A DNA stretch of 34,701 nucleotides from Candidatus Planktophila lacus (GTDB lineage: Bacteria > Pseudomonadota > Gammaproteobacteria > Steroidobacterales > Steroidobacteraceae). The stretch lies in the NCBI GenBank assembly GCA_943331345.2, contig CALQLF020000027.1:1-34701 (forward strand), given 5' to 3'. Below, in pieces: positions 1 through 7,875 of the stretch. Positions within the stretch are counted from its first letter, which is position 1. Each line of letters begins with the position of its first letter. The translations under genes were made by a program, and so were the position numbers. Below the pieces are notes generated by a model. That model saw nothing but the letters and a program-made list of their open reading frames with translations, ran no database searches and had not been told where the DNA came from.

Positions 1-1317
1 ACCAACCGCAACAACACGAAGGAATGGTCGCAGGAGTTCAAGCTCTCCTCGCCGGCTGACCGCAAGATTCGTGGCGCCGTGGGCTTCTACCACTACCACA
101 ACGACGACCGCGAGAAGGACCTGACCTTCCAGCAGCCGTACTACGGCGTATACAACGCCAACGGCAACGTCACCGGCATCAAGAACAAGGCAGTGTTCGC
201 CTCGCTCGCGGTGGACATCACTTCCACCTTGACCGCCAACTTCGAAGTGCGCAACGCCAAGGAAGAGAAGAAGCGCATCGAGTTCGCCAGCGCCGCCGGC
301 GCGAATGCGAATCTCATCGATGGCACGGCGCTCACCCCCATCAAGGCCAGCTACAGCAAGACCACGCCCCGCCTGACGGTGGACTGGAAGGTCCGTGACG
401 GCCTCATGGTGTACGCCGTGGCTGCGAAGGGCGCCAAGCCCGGTGGCATCAACGGCTCGGCCGGTGTGACCATCGGCAAGGGCACCTACACGATGGAAAC
501 GTCCAACAACTTCGAGCTCGGCGTGAAGAGTTCGTGGCTGGACAACCGTCTACGTGCCAACTTCTCCGTGTACACCACGAAGGCCAAGGACGTGCAGGTG
601 ACGCAGGCGCTGCCGGCCGCTTCGGGCGGCACGGCAGTCACCTCCATCGCCGTGAACCAAGGCGGCGCGAAGATCAAGGGCTTCGAAGCCGACATCCAGG
701 CAGTGCTGGGTGCGGGCTTCACCGCGCAGTACACCCTCTCCTTCACGGACTCGAAGTTCACCAGCGGCTGTGACGACTTCGAGTACGTGCTGAACAGCGG
801 TGGCTACGCCTACCCGGCGGCACTGGCCGCGACGAATGCGGATGTCCAAGCGAAGTGCAACATCGCTGGCCACCGCTTGCCATTGGTTCCGAAGGTCCAG
901 TCCAGCTTGTCGCTGACGTACGACCACGCCATCACCGACGACTGGTCGTTCGTGGGCAGCAGCACCGGCACGTATGAAAGCAGCAAGTTCGTGCAGGTGC
1001 ACAACCTGGCTGAAACCGGCACGACGACCGAAATCGGTCTGCGTCTCGGTCTGCGCAGCGAACACTGGAGCATCACAGCCTACGGCAAGAACCTGACGGG
1101 TGAAGACAGCATCCCGATGGCGACGCGCTGGTTCGACCTGCGCTACGGCACCTGCTCGGCTGCCCAGTGCCGCGGTCCGGCGGGCATCACGCCGGCGGCC
1201 ACCACCCCACTGTCCACGCCGGCCGCTTATGGCGCCGACCGTGGCACGGTTCGTGGCTTGTTCTACGGTCTCCGCAAGGGCCGTTCCTTCGGCATCGACG
1301 TGCGCTACGATTTCTAA
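1..1317 (+). CDS. TonB-dependent receptor, C-terminal part (5' truncated by window)
   Basis: The frame is open from base 1, so the gene starts upstream of the window; about 438 residues are visible. They are typical of the beta-barrel of an outer-membrane TonB-dependent receptor: alternating polar/aromatic strands, an early EFKLSSP-type strand, a YGKNLTGEDS motif near the end (the 'NLF/NLT' barrel signature) and a final aromatic residue in VRYDF, the usual outer-membrane insertion signal. Such receptors import siderophores, vitamin B12, sugars or hydrophobic nutrients. The plug domain and TonB box are not in the window, so the ligand cannot be judged. A strong terminator follows 32 bases after the stop. 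Its closeness to the catabolic genes beginning at 1471 makes a role in substrate uptake possible, but that is inference. Confidence 0.9.
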   Translation, partial: TNRNNTKEWSQEFKLSSPADRKIRGAVGFYHYHNDDREKDLTFQQPYYGVYNANGNVTGIKNKAVFASLAVDITSTLTANFEVRNAKEEKKRIEFASAAGANANLIDGTALTPIKASYSKTTPRLTVDWKVRDGLMVYAVAAKGAKPGGINGSAGVTIGKGTYTMETSNNFELGVKSSWLDNRLRANFSVYTTKAKDVQVTQALPAASGGTAVTSIAVNQGGAKIKGFEADIQAVLGAGFTAQYTLSFTDSKFTSGCDDFEYVLNSGGYAYPAALAATNADVQAKCNIAGHRLPLVPKVQSSLSLTYDHAITDDWSFVGSSTGTYESSKFVQVHNLAETGTTTEIGLRLGLRSEHWSITAYGKNLTGEDSIPMATRWFDLRYGTCSAAQCRGPAGITPAATTPLSTPAAYGADRGTVRGLFYGLRKGRSFGIDVRYDF

Positions 1318-1349
1318 AGTAGCCACGCCGGCCTGAAGGCCAGAACGAA

Positions 1350-1387
1350 AAAAGGCCCCGGGAAGCAATTCCCGGGGCCTTTTCGTT
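1350..1387. terminator. Bidirectional intrinsic terminator
   Basis: A perfect 15-bp inverted repeat (1350-1364 with 1369-1383), containing the GGCCCCGGGAA arm, has a 4-base loop (GCAA). It is followed by a T-rich tract on the plus strand (CTTTTCGTTT), and on the minus strand the stem also runs into six Ts. It lies at the convergent end of the TonB receptor and the VOC gene and could stop transcription from both. Confidence 0.9.
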
Positions 1388-1405
1388 TGGGTGCAGATTT
1401 GTTTT

Positions 1406-1468
1406 GCAGGAGCAAGCTCCCTCCTACAAGAAGCCATTCCCTCTTGTGGGAGGGAGCTTGCTCCCGAC
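1406..1468. repeat. REP-like inverted repeat (two head-to-head units)
   Basis: The left arm 1406-1430 and the right arm 1443-1468 are near-perfect reverse complements separated by 12 bases. Each arm contains the small palindrome GGAGCAAGCTCC or its complement. The same core recurs three times at 14126-14237. This is the form of bacterial REP/BIME elements, which are usually mobilised by a RAYT (Y1) transposase; none is seen in the window. The right arm ends two bases before the stop codon of the VOC gene, between that gene and the terminator. Confidence 0.85.
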
Positions 1469-1470
1469 TC

Positions 1471-2373
1471 TTACCCCAACTTTTCCACCATCTCCACCAG
1501 CGTGCCGTCCGGCGCGCGCAGCGTCACCGCGCGCGCACCGCCGTAGACCACCGAGGCATGCACCTGCGGCGGGGCCACGAACTGCGCGCTGCTGCCCGCG
1601 ACAATGGCGTCGAAATGCGGGGTGAGGATACTGCCGATGGCAATGCCTTGCGGCAATCCGCCCGCATGATGCGGCCGCGGCACCGCTTGCTCGGGGTATT
1701 GGTCCATCTCCAGAAACACGTCGCGACCATCCACCATGGTGGCTATCACGTGCAACTGCTCGACCGGCAGATTGAACGCATTGGCGAGCATGGTGTAGAC
1801 GATGGGCAGATGCGGGCGCCCAACCTGCACCTTCGTGTTGGCCTCCATCCACGCTAGCGAAGCGGGCAAATCGGAGCAGGCCATCACCATGATGAACAAG
1901 CGGTCGATGAGGGCCTGCGCGCGGGCAATGTCGAATTCCGGCAGGTCACTACGCACCTGCGTCAGGTAGACAATTTCACCGTCGGGCCCCTTCACCTGCA
2001 TGGGGAAAATGGCCGGTAGCGTTTCTATCTCACGCGGTGGACCAATAATCTCAAAGCCGGAAGCGGCCATGCGCTCGGCCACCTTCAGCACATCCAACAC
2101 ATTGATCTCGATGGCGGCCCAGCCATAGCTACGTAGCGGCACATAGTCCGGATGGATATCGTTTTCCACGAAGCGCAGGAAGATGTCGACGCCGGAGGCA
2201 GGGCGCAACACGGCCATGCGACGCCCAGCCGCGTCAGGCGCGCCCCAGCTGGCGGCCAGCGCCGCGTCCACGGTGCCCTGCTCGGCCACGGTGTAATCGA
2301 GGAAACCGGTGTACAGGTCGACCGAACGCTCTAGGTTGGCGACGGACAGCGTGGCAGCACGCAGGAGTTTCAT
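1471..2373 (-). CDS. VOC (glyoxalase/dioxygenase-fold) protein, two modules
   Basis: This is a 300-residue protein with two vicinal-oxygen-chelate modules: about 1-130 (LSVANLERSVDLYTGFLDY strand-helix start, LPAIFPMQVKGPDGEIVYLTQV end) and about 145-300 (ending in RAPDGTLVEMVE). Start chosen at 2373 (MKLLRAATL) because the VOC fold begins directly there; a longer frame upstream to 2448 codes for Arg/His-rich sequence unlike the family. The second module has the C-terminal Glu but not the usual metal-binding His on its first strand (FIMVMACSDL), so classical extradiol dioxygenase activity is doubtful. It is divergent from the DUF1330-nitrilase-ALDH operon and probably belongs to the same catabolic locus. 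Substrate unknown. Confidence 0.8.
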   Translation of the reverse strand: MKLLRAATLSVANLERSVDLYTGFLDYTVAEQGTVDAALAASWGAPDAAGRRMAVLRPASGVDIFLRFVENDIHPDYVPLRSYGWAAIEINVLDVLKVAERMAASGFEIIGPPREIETLPAIFPMQVKGPDGEIVYLTQVRSDLPEFDIARAQALIDRLFIMVMACSDLPASLAWMEANTKVQVGRPHLPIVYTMLANAFNLPVEQLHVIATMVDGRDVFLEMDQYPEQAVPRPHHAGGLPQGIAIGSILTPHFDAIVAGSSAQFVAPPQVHASVVYGGARAVTLRAPDGTLVEMVEKLG

Positions 2374-2462
2374 GTGACGTATCCCGTGGCAGAGTTTTCG
2401 AAGTACCGGGTGAGGTGCCCGGCGGTGACGCTCGCGCCGCCCACGCAAAGCCGCGTGGGTGC

Positions 2463-2490
2463 TTGGTGAGGCCAGCGCAAATGGTATATC
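2463..2490 (+). promoter_or_regulatory. Candidate sigma70 promoter for the DUF1330-nitrilase-ALDH-permease operon
   Basis: A possible -35 box TTGGTG (2463-2468) and -10 box TATATC (2485-2490) are separated by 16 bases, about 60 bases before the ATG at 2550. The following TTTATATCAATTGAAAT stretch repeats ATATC and contains a CAATTG palindrome, so it could hold an operator shared with the divergent VOC gene. This is pattern matching only. Confidence 0.3.
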
Positions 2491-2549
2491 TTTATATCAA
2501 TTGAAATCCAGCCACTGGGCCTATCTCGGCCCACCTTCAGGAGAGCCCC

Positions 2550-2852
2550 ATGTCCGCCTACATGGTCATTCGCTGCCGCATCAGCGACCGCGCCGCCTTC
2601 GGCGCCTATGGCAAGGCCGCCGCCGAGCTCGTCGCGAAGATGGGTGGGCGCTACGTGGTGCGTGGCGGTGGCAACGAAACGCTTGAAGAAGGCCTCGGCC
2701 CGCGTGACATGACGGCCGTGCACGTCATCTCGGTCTGGCCCACCCGCGAGGCCGCCCTCGCCTTCTGGAACTCGCCGGAATACACCGAGGTGCGCAAGCT
2801 GCGCGAACACTGCGCCACCGCCGAAGTGGCCTTGCTGGATGGCTTGGAATGA
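2550..2852 (+). CDS. DUF1330-family small protein
   Basis: A 100-residue protein of the dimeric alpha/beta-barrel (ferredoxin-like) DUF1330 type. The start MSAYMVIRCRISDRAAFGAY and the later VWPTREAALAFWNSPEY motif are typical of the family. The ribosome-binding site AGGAGAG lies 5 bases before the ATG, the clearest in this locus. Members often accompany catabolic enzymes, and relatives of the fold act on small oxygenated substrates, but no activity is established for DUF1330 as a whole. It is the first gene of a four-gene operon; its stop overlaps the start of the nitrilase-fold gene by four bases (ATGA), implying coupled translation. Confidence 0.85.
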   Translation: MSAYMVIRCRISDRAAFGAYGKAAAELVAKMGGRYVVRGGGNETLEEGLGPRDMTAVHVISVWPTREAALAFWNSPEYTEVRKLREHCATAEVALLDGLE

Positions 2853-3922
2853 CTGCTAACACTGATCAACGCGTTCCCGTTTACCGGGCCTTGGCCCTGC
2901 AAACCCGCACTATCGCTGTCAACCAGCTCACGGTGGCAGCCGCGCGCGCACAAATGCTCGCCACCACCGAGCGCATGGGCCGGCAGATTCGTGCCGCAAA
3001 AGGCTTCGTCGGACAAGACCTGAAACTGGTGGTGTTGCCGGAGTACTGCCTCACGGGCTTCCCCATGGGCGAAAGCATTCCTGAATGGGTGGCCAAGGCC
3101 TGCCTCGCGCCAGATGGCGCGGAATACACCGCGCTGGCCACGGTGGCGCAGCAAAACGGCGTATGGCTGGCCGCCAACAACTACGAAACCGACGCCCACT
3201 TTCCCGGCTTGTACTTCCAGGCAAGCACGCTGTTCAGCCCCAGCGGCGACTGCGCATTGCGCTATCGGCGCTTGGTGTCGCTCTACGCGCCCACTCCGCA
3301 TGACGTATGGCCGGCCTATCTGGACCACTACGGTCTCGAAGGCGTTTTCCCGGTAGCGGACACACCGCTGGGGCGCATGGCTGCCATCGCCTCCGAAGAA
3401 ATTCTCTACCCGGAGATTGCGCGGGCCTTGGCGCTGCGCGGTGCCGAAGTGTTCTTGCATTCCACGAGTGAAGTAGGCAGCCCGCAGCTCACGCCCAAGG
3501 ACGTCGCCAAGCGCGCGCGTGCCTTTGAGAGCATGGCTTACGTGGTGTCTGCCAACAGCGGCGGTCTTGACGGCTGCGACATCCCTGCTGAATCCACGGA
3601 CGGTATGTCCAAGGTGGTGGATTGGGAAGGCCGCGTGCTCGCCGAGGCGGGCTTTGGCGAAAGCATGGTTGCCCATGCCGAAATCGACATCGAATCGCTG
3701 CGGCGTTGGCGCTTACGCCCTGGCATGTCGAATATTCTCAGCCGCCAGCGCACCGAACTGTTCGCGCCCGTTTATGGCGGCCGCAGCGTACATGCCCCCG
3801 GCTCGTTGCTCGATGCCAATGGCCAACTGCGCATCCCTACCCGCGCCGAGTTCGCTCAACGACAGCGTGAAGCCATTGCTGGCCTCGTCGCGGCAGGTAT
3901 CTACAAAGACCCCGCCCAATAA
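2849..3922 (+). CDS. Nitrilase-superfamily (carbon-nitrogen hydrolase fold) protein with altered catalytic triad
   Basis: This 357-residue protein has the nitrilase-fold landmarks in order: LVVLPEYCLTGFP (residues 60-72), NGVWLAANNYE (103-113), ALRYRRLVSLY (136-146), GRMAAIASEEILYPEIARA (175-193), GAEVFLHSTSEVG, and RARAFESMAYVVSANSG. The family uses a Glu-Lys-Cys triad. Glu65 is kept, but the Lys position (YRK in relatives) is Arg141 and the nucleophile position (C-Y-D-x-x-F-P-E in relatives) is Ser182 in ASEEILYPE. Classical amidase/nitrilase chemistry through a cysteine thioimidate is therefore unlikely. The sequence is otherwise full length with no frameshift. Its start overlaps the DUF1330 gene by four bases, and the aldehyde dehydrogenase begins 8 bases after its stop. 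It could be an unusual serine-type or non-hydrolytic branch of the superfamily. Confidence 0.85.
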   Translation: MTANTDQRVPVYRALALQTRTIAVNQLTVAAARAQMLATTERMGRQIRAAKGFVGQDLKLVVLPEYCLTGFPMGESIPEWVAKACLAPDGAEYTALATVAQQNGVWLAANNYETDAHFPGLYFQASTLFSPSGDCALRYRRLVSLYAPTPHDVWPAYLDHYGLEGVFPVADTPLGRMAAIASEEILYPEIARALALRGAEVFLHSTSEVGSPQLTPKDVAKRARAFESMAYVVSANSGGLDGCDIPAESTDGMSKVVDWEGRVLAEAGFGESMVAHAEIDIESLRRWRLRPGMSNILSRQRTELFAPVYGGRSVHAPGSLLDANGQLRIPTRAEFAQRQREAIAGLVAAGIYKDPAQ

Positions 3923-3930
3923 ATACACCA

Positions 3931-5454
3931 GTGACTGCACCAGTGAATTCATCCGTGACCACCACAATGAGTGCCCCCTTGAACGCAACGGCCAACGGCA
4001 ACCAACCCAACATCACTAGCACGGCTGGCATTCCGGTGCGTAACCCACGCACGGGCGCCATCGACTTCATGTTGCAGGCGGCAGGGCCCGCACAAGTGGC
4101 CGCAGAGGCCACGCGTCTGCGGGCCGCCCAGCCGGCCTGGCGTGCGATGGGTGTGGCACAGCGCGCAGTTGCACTGCTGGAGTTTCGCGACGCTTTGGGC
4201 CGCCACGAAGCCGCCATGATGGCAGCGCTCCACGCCGACACCGGGCGAGCCATCGAAACCCAATCGGAACTTCGCGGCGTGCGCGACACTCTCACGCGTT
4301 GGTGCAAGCAAGCACCGGAGTTGCTAGCCCAAGGCAGCGCGCCGCGGGACATCGCTATTCCGGGCTTCACCACGCAGCGCTTGTGGGTGCCGTATGCGCT
4401 CGTCGGCGTTATCTCGCCGTGGAACTTCCCGTTCCTGCTGTCGTTCATCGATGCCATTCCGGCTTTGCTGGCAGGCTGTTCCACACTCATTAAGCCCAGC
4501 GAAATCACGCCACGCTTTGTCGGGCCCTTGCGCGCCGCACTCGCCGAAGTTCCTGCCGTAGCGGCTGTCATCGGTATCGTTGATGGCGACGGTAGCACCG
4601 GCGCCGCGCTCATCGAAGTGGTCGACCAAGTGTGCTTCACGGGTAGCGTGCCCACCGGACGCAAAGTGGCCGAAGCCGCCGCGCGGCGTTTTATTCCCGC
4701 GCAGCTGGAGCTGGGCGGCAAGGACCCGGCCATTGTCACTGCCGACACGGACTTGGTACGCGCTGCTGCTGCCATTGCTTGGGGCGGTCTCGCCAATGCC
4801 GGCCAGAGCTGTTTGTCGATTGAACGCGTCTACGTGGAGCGCACCGCTTACGAGCCCTTTCTTGCGGCACTCGCAGCGCAAGTAGCTGTGCTACGACTGA
4901 ACCTCACCGACATCGCCAGCGGCGAAATTGGCCCGGTCATTTCAGCCAAGCAAGTGGAAGTAGTGCGCCGTCACTTGGACGATGCGCATGCCCGCGGTGC
5001 ACGCTTTGTCACTGGCGGCCACCTCATCGAACAGGGCGGTGTGTGGTGCGAGCCTACCGTCATTGCCGATGCCACCCCGGAAATGCTCGTCATCGCCGAA
5101 GAGAGCTTCGCCCCTCTGTTGGCAGTAGCGCCATTCGACACTGACGCCGAAGCCGTGGCGCTGGCGAACACCACTCCTTATGGCTTGAGCGCAGCCGTAT
5201 TCTGCAACGACGCCGTGCGCTGCGAAGCGCTGGCTAGCCAACTCGATGCTGGCGCGGTCAGCTTGAACGACGCGGCCCTCACCGCACTCATTCACGACGG
5301 CGAGAAGCAGGCGTTCAAGTTTTCCGGCCTCGGTGGTTCGCGCATGGGGACGGCGTCCATCTTCCGCTTCCTGCGTGCGCAAGCGCATCTACGCAACACC
5401 GGCGGCCACTGGGACCCGTGGTGGTTCCCGCGGCCTGACAGCGGCGGCGCATGA
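3931..5454 (+). CDS. Aldehyde dehydrogenase (NAD(P)-dependent, ALDH superfamily)
   Basis: This 507-residue protein is of normal ALDH length. Visible motifs are the Rossmann/catalytic PWNFPFLL (about 155-165), FTGSVPTGRKVAEAA (nucleotide binding), QLELGGKDP with the general-base Glu, and NAGQSCLSIERVYV with the nucleophilic Cys; EESFAPLLAV and the C-terminal SGLGGSRMG region are also typical. It should oxidise an aldehyde to a carboxylic acid in the cytoplasm. The start is uncertain. GTG codons at 3931, 3943 and 3955 and an ATG at 3967 lie in frame exactly 12 bases apart, none with a good ribosome-binding site; 3931 is given as the longest and is 8 bases after the nitrilase stop. The 3' end overlaps the permease gene by four bases. 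Confidence 0.93.
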   Translation: MTAPVNSSVTTTMSAPLNATANGNQPNITSTAGIPVRNPRTGAIDFMLQAAGPAQVAAEATRLRAAQPAWRAMGVAQRAVALLEFRDALGRHEAAMMAALHADTGRAIETQSELRGVRDTLTRWCKQAPELLAQGSAPRDIAIPGFTTQRLWVPYALVGVISPWNFPFLLSFIDAIPALLAGCSTLIKPSEITPRFVGPLRAALAEVPAVAAVIGIVDGDGSTGAALIEVVDQVCFTGSVPTGRKVAEAAARRFIPAQLELGGKDPAIVTADTDLVRAAAAIAWGGLANAGQSCLSIERVYVERTAYEPFLAALAAQVAVLRLNLTDIASGEIGPVISAKQVEVVRRHLDDAHARGARFVTGGHLIEQGGVWCEPTVIADATPEMLVIAEESFAPLLAVAPFDTDAEAVALANTTPYGLSAAVFCNDAVRCEALASQLDAGAVSLNDAALTALIHDGEKQAFKFSGLGGSRMGTASIFRFLRAQAHLRNTGGHWDPWWFPRPDSGGA

Positions 5455-6287
5455 CCGACACCACGCTTTCCGCGCTCTGCAGTTCGGCAGTTGCCATTGG
5501 CGTGTTCCACACGCTGCTGGGGCCGGACCACTACCTACCCTTCGTGGCGCTATCCAAGGCGCGAGCGTGGTCGTGGCGGCGTACGCTGCTCATCACCACC
5601 GGCTTCGGGTTGGCGCATACGCTCGGCACGGTATTGCTGGGCGCCGCGGGTCTGGCGCTGGGCTTGCAACTCGGATGGCTTAACGGCGTGGAAGCTCTGC
5701 GCGGCGATCTGGCCGCCAAGGGTTTGCTAGGGCTGGGTCTGGCGTACACCGCATGGGCCGTGTGGCGCTTGGCGCGGCATCGCCCCACACACCATCACAC
5801 GCCCACCTATACGCATATCCATGCTGGCGAACCTGGGCATTCGCATGAGCATAGCGATCACTCGCCTGAACAAAGTGGGCACCTGCATGACCACGGAGCC
5901 GATGGCCACACTCATGGCCCACTGCTGGCGCCGCTAACGCAACGGGTAGCGAACAAACTCGCGCCGAACCGCCAGCACCCTCATGCCCATCGGCATGAAC
6001 TGCCCGCGCCTATCCTTTCCTGGGGCTTGTTCCTGGTGTTCGTGTTCGGGCCATGCGAAGCGCTTATTCCCTTGCTGATGTATCCAGCGGCGCACCACGA
6101 TGCCGCCGGCGTAGGGCTGGTAACACTGGTGTTCGTCATCGCTACGGTCACCACGATGCTCACGGCCGTGAGCCTTTCGCTGTGGGGCTTGGCCAAGCTG
6201 AAAGTGGAACGCCTGACGCCCTATGCTGACGTGCTGGCGGGCGCGACGCTATCGCTCTGCGGCGGCGCCATTCTCGCCGGGGCGTAA
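5451..6287 (+). CDS. NicO/UreH-like membrane permease with His-rich loop (probable Ni/Co or other metal transport)
   Basis: This 278-residue integral membrane protein has about six hydrophobic segments. The first carries HTLLGPDHYLPF, the H-x(n)-D-H signature of the nickel/cobalt (NicO, RcnA, UreH) superfamily. Between the third and fourth helices (residues about 108-190) is a soluble loop very rich in His (HHHTPTYTHIHAG, HSHEHSDHS, DHGADGHTHG), as expected for binding transition metals. FVFGPCEALIPLLMYP is a second conserved segment. Its start overlaps the ALDH stop (ATGA), so it is co-transcribed with the catabolic genes. One reading is metal supply or detoxification for a metalloenzyme of the pathway, such as the VOC protein; export of an organic or sulfite-like product cannot be excluded. 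Confidence 0.75.
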   Translation: MTDTTLSALCSSAVAIGVFHTLLGPDHYLPFVALSKARAWSWRRTLLITTGFGLAHTLGTVLLGAAGLALGLQLGWLNGVEALRGDLAAKGLLGLGLAYTAWAVWRLARHRPTHHHTPTYTHIHAGEPGHSHEHSDHSPEQSGHLHDHGADGHTHGPLLAPLTQRVANKLAPNRQHPHAHRHELPAPILSWGLFLVFVFGPCEALIPLLMYPAAHHDAAGVGLVTLVFVIATVTTMLTAVSLSLWGLAKLKVERLTPYADVLAGATLSLCGGAILAGA

Positions 6288-6318
6288 GCACAGGGCCTCG
6301 CCCTCGTCGCTTGTCGAA

Positions 6319-7872
6319 CTAACTGACCGTAGCTAACAGCGCGCGCAACGCTTTCTTGTCCGTCTTGCCCATGCCGGCCTTCGGCAAGGCCGACAGAAAC
6401 ACAATACGCGCCGGCACCTTGTAGGACGCCAACCGCTCGCGACAATGGGCCAGCAGTTGCTCGGCGCTGCACGCTAGCGAATCTTCACCAACGCCAGCAG
6501 AACCGCTAAGTCCCCCACCGCCCGCAGCACTCTGCAAAGCCACAAAGGCGACGACTTGCTCGCCATGGGAAGCCGAAGGCTCACCCACCACGCCCACATC
6601 GGCTACCGCCGCGTGTTCGCGCAGCACGCGCTCCACCTCGGCCGGGTACACATTCACACCAGCCCGCAGAATCATGTCCTTGGCGCGCCCCACCAACCGT
6701 AAATAGCCATTGGCGTCGCAGGTGCCCAAATCGCCCGGCATGAACCAACCCGCCGCATCGCTCGCGGCCGGTTGGCCATTCTCATCGAGAAAGTCGCGTG
6801 CACAGCCCGGGCCGCGATAACGCACCAAGCCGGTCTCGCCCACGGCAACCACGCAGCCCTCTTCATCGACCAGTTCCAGTTCCACGCCATGCGAAGCACG
6901 GCCCACCGAATCCGGATGGGTCAGAAACTCTGCGGGCTGCAGCACCGAGATGCCACCACCTTCGCTGGAAGCGTAATAGCCAATCAAGTTTTCACTGAGG
7001 CGCGCGCGGAACTGCGCCACTTCGCTCGGGAAGAATGGCTCGCCGGACACCAGCAAGCGCCGCAAGCCCGGGAAGAGCCGCTCTTCGCCCGGCAGCGCCA
7101 GCAAGCGACGCATCAAGGTGGGCACCAAAAACACAGCCGTCGACGCCGAAGTGTTGATGGCCTCCACCAGTTGCTCTGGGGACAACGGCGGCGGACGCAG
7201 CACCACCGTGCCGCCAACGGCAAGGAAAGCCATGCCAAAGGAGCGGCCCGCCCCGAAGCACAGTGGGCTGACCAATGCGAAGCGGTCCGCGGCGGAAAAA
7301 CCCAGCGTGGCCCATTGGCTAATGAACCGCTCATGCATCTGGGTGTGCGTCACCAGCGCGCCTTTGGGGCGGCCGGTGGAACCGGAAGACAAGGAGATGA
7401 GCCAAGGGGCATCGTCGCCCGCGGCGAGCGGCACTTCCACGCCCGCCGCAGTCATGGCGGAACCCATGACGGAACTCACGGCGGAACCCACGGCGGAACC
7501 CACGGCGGAACCCACGGCGAAACCCACATCAGTCACAGGCCACTGCGCCGGCGGGTCCACAGCGATGACATGGCTGGCAGCGAAGGCCGCGATAGCCGCT
7601 GCCTTCTCGGCAGCGCTCCAGCGATGGTCCAGCGGCACCCACACGGCACCCAGGCCGGCCACCGCGAAGTGCAGCAGCAAATGGTCCGTGGTGTCGCGCA
7701 AGGCGCCAGCCACGCGCTGCCCGGGCTGCACTCCTTGCGCCTGCAGCCATTGCATCAGGGCTTGCGTACGCGCCCACACCGCGGCGTAGGTGTGCAGGCC
7801 TTCAGGCGCATCCACAGCCACCTTGTCCGGCAGCCGGGCTGCGTTGTCGCGCAGCAGCCCCGCAAGATTCAT
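6319..7872 (-). CDS. AMP-dependent acyl-CoA synthetase/ligase
   Basis: A 517-residue ANL-superfamily adenylating enzyme. Motifs: the phosphate-binding LISLSSGSTGRPKGA (158-172), YYASSEGGGIS (A5), a GDLGTCDANGYLRLVGRAKDMI hinge region (A7/A8), VNVYPAEVER, and the catalytic lysine region GMGKTDKK near the C-terminus. It probably activates a carboxylic acid to its CoA thioester for cleavage by the HMG-CoA-lyase-like neighbour. It is the last gene of the minus-strand operon and starts 3 bases after the amidohydrolase stop. Between residues 116 and 139, just before the phosphate-binding loop, it has an in-frame VGSA repeat coded by a 12-bp minisatellite. It converges with the permease gene, 31 bases apart. 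Confidence 0.92.
   Translation of the reverse strand: MNLAGLLRDNAARLPDKVAVDAPEGLHTYAAVWARTQALMQWLQAQGVQPGQRVAGALRDTTDHLLLHFAVAGLGAVWVPLDHRWSAAEKAAAIAAFAASHVIAVDPPAQWPVTDVGFAVGSAVGSAVGSAVSSVMGSAMTAAGVEVPLAAGDDAPWLISLSSGSTGRPKGALVTHTQMHERFISQWATLGFSAADRFALVSPLCFGAGRSFGMAFLAVGGTVVLRPPPLSPEQLVEAINTSASTAVFLVPTLMRRLLALPGEERLFPGLRRLLVSGEPFFPSEVAQFRARLSENLIGYYASSEGGGISVLQPAEFLTHPDSVGRASHGVELELVDEEGCVVAVGETGLVRYRGPGCARDFLDENGQPAASDAAGWFMPGDLGTCDANGYLRLVGRAKDMILRAGVNVYPAEVERVLREHAAVADVGVVGEPSASHGEQVVAFVALQSAAGGGGLSGSAGVGEDSLACSAEQLLAHCRERLASYKVPARIVFLSALPKAGMGKTDKKALRALLATVS
7456..7527. repeat. 12-bp minisatellite, six copies, inside the acyl-CoA ligase gene
   Basis: Six consecutive 12-base units have the consensus GGCGGAACCCAC (plus strand): 7456-7467, 7468-7479, 7480-7491, 7492-7503, 7504-7515 and 7516-7527. 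Three are identical and three differ at one to three bases. In the ligase they encode a Val-Gly-Ser-Ala repeat. Because the unit is a multiple of three, copy-number change would alter protein length without a frameshift. Confidence 0.92.
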
Positions 7873-7875
7873 GGG

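Noticed and set aside
1471-2373. Ring-cleaving extradiol dioxygenase
   Set aside because: The two-module VOC fold fits, but the first-strand His expected for metal binding in the second module is missing, so only the fold is claimed.
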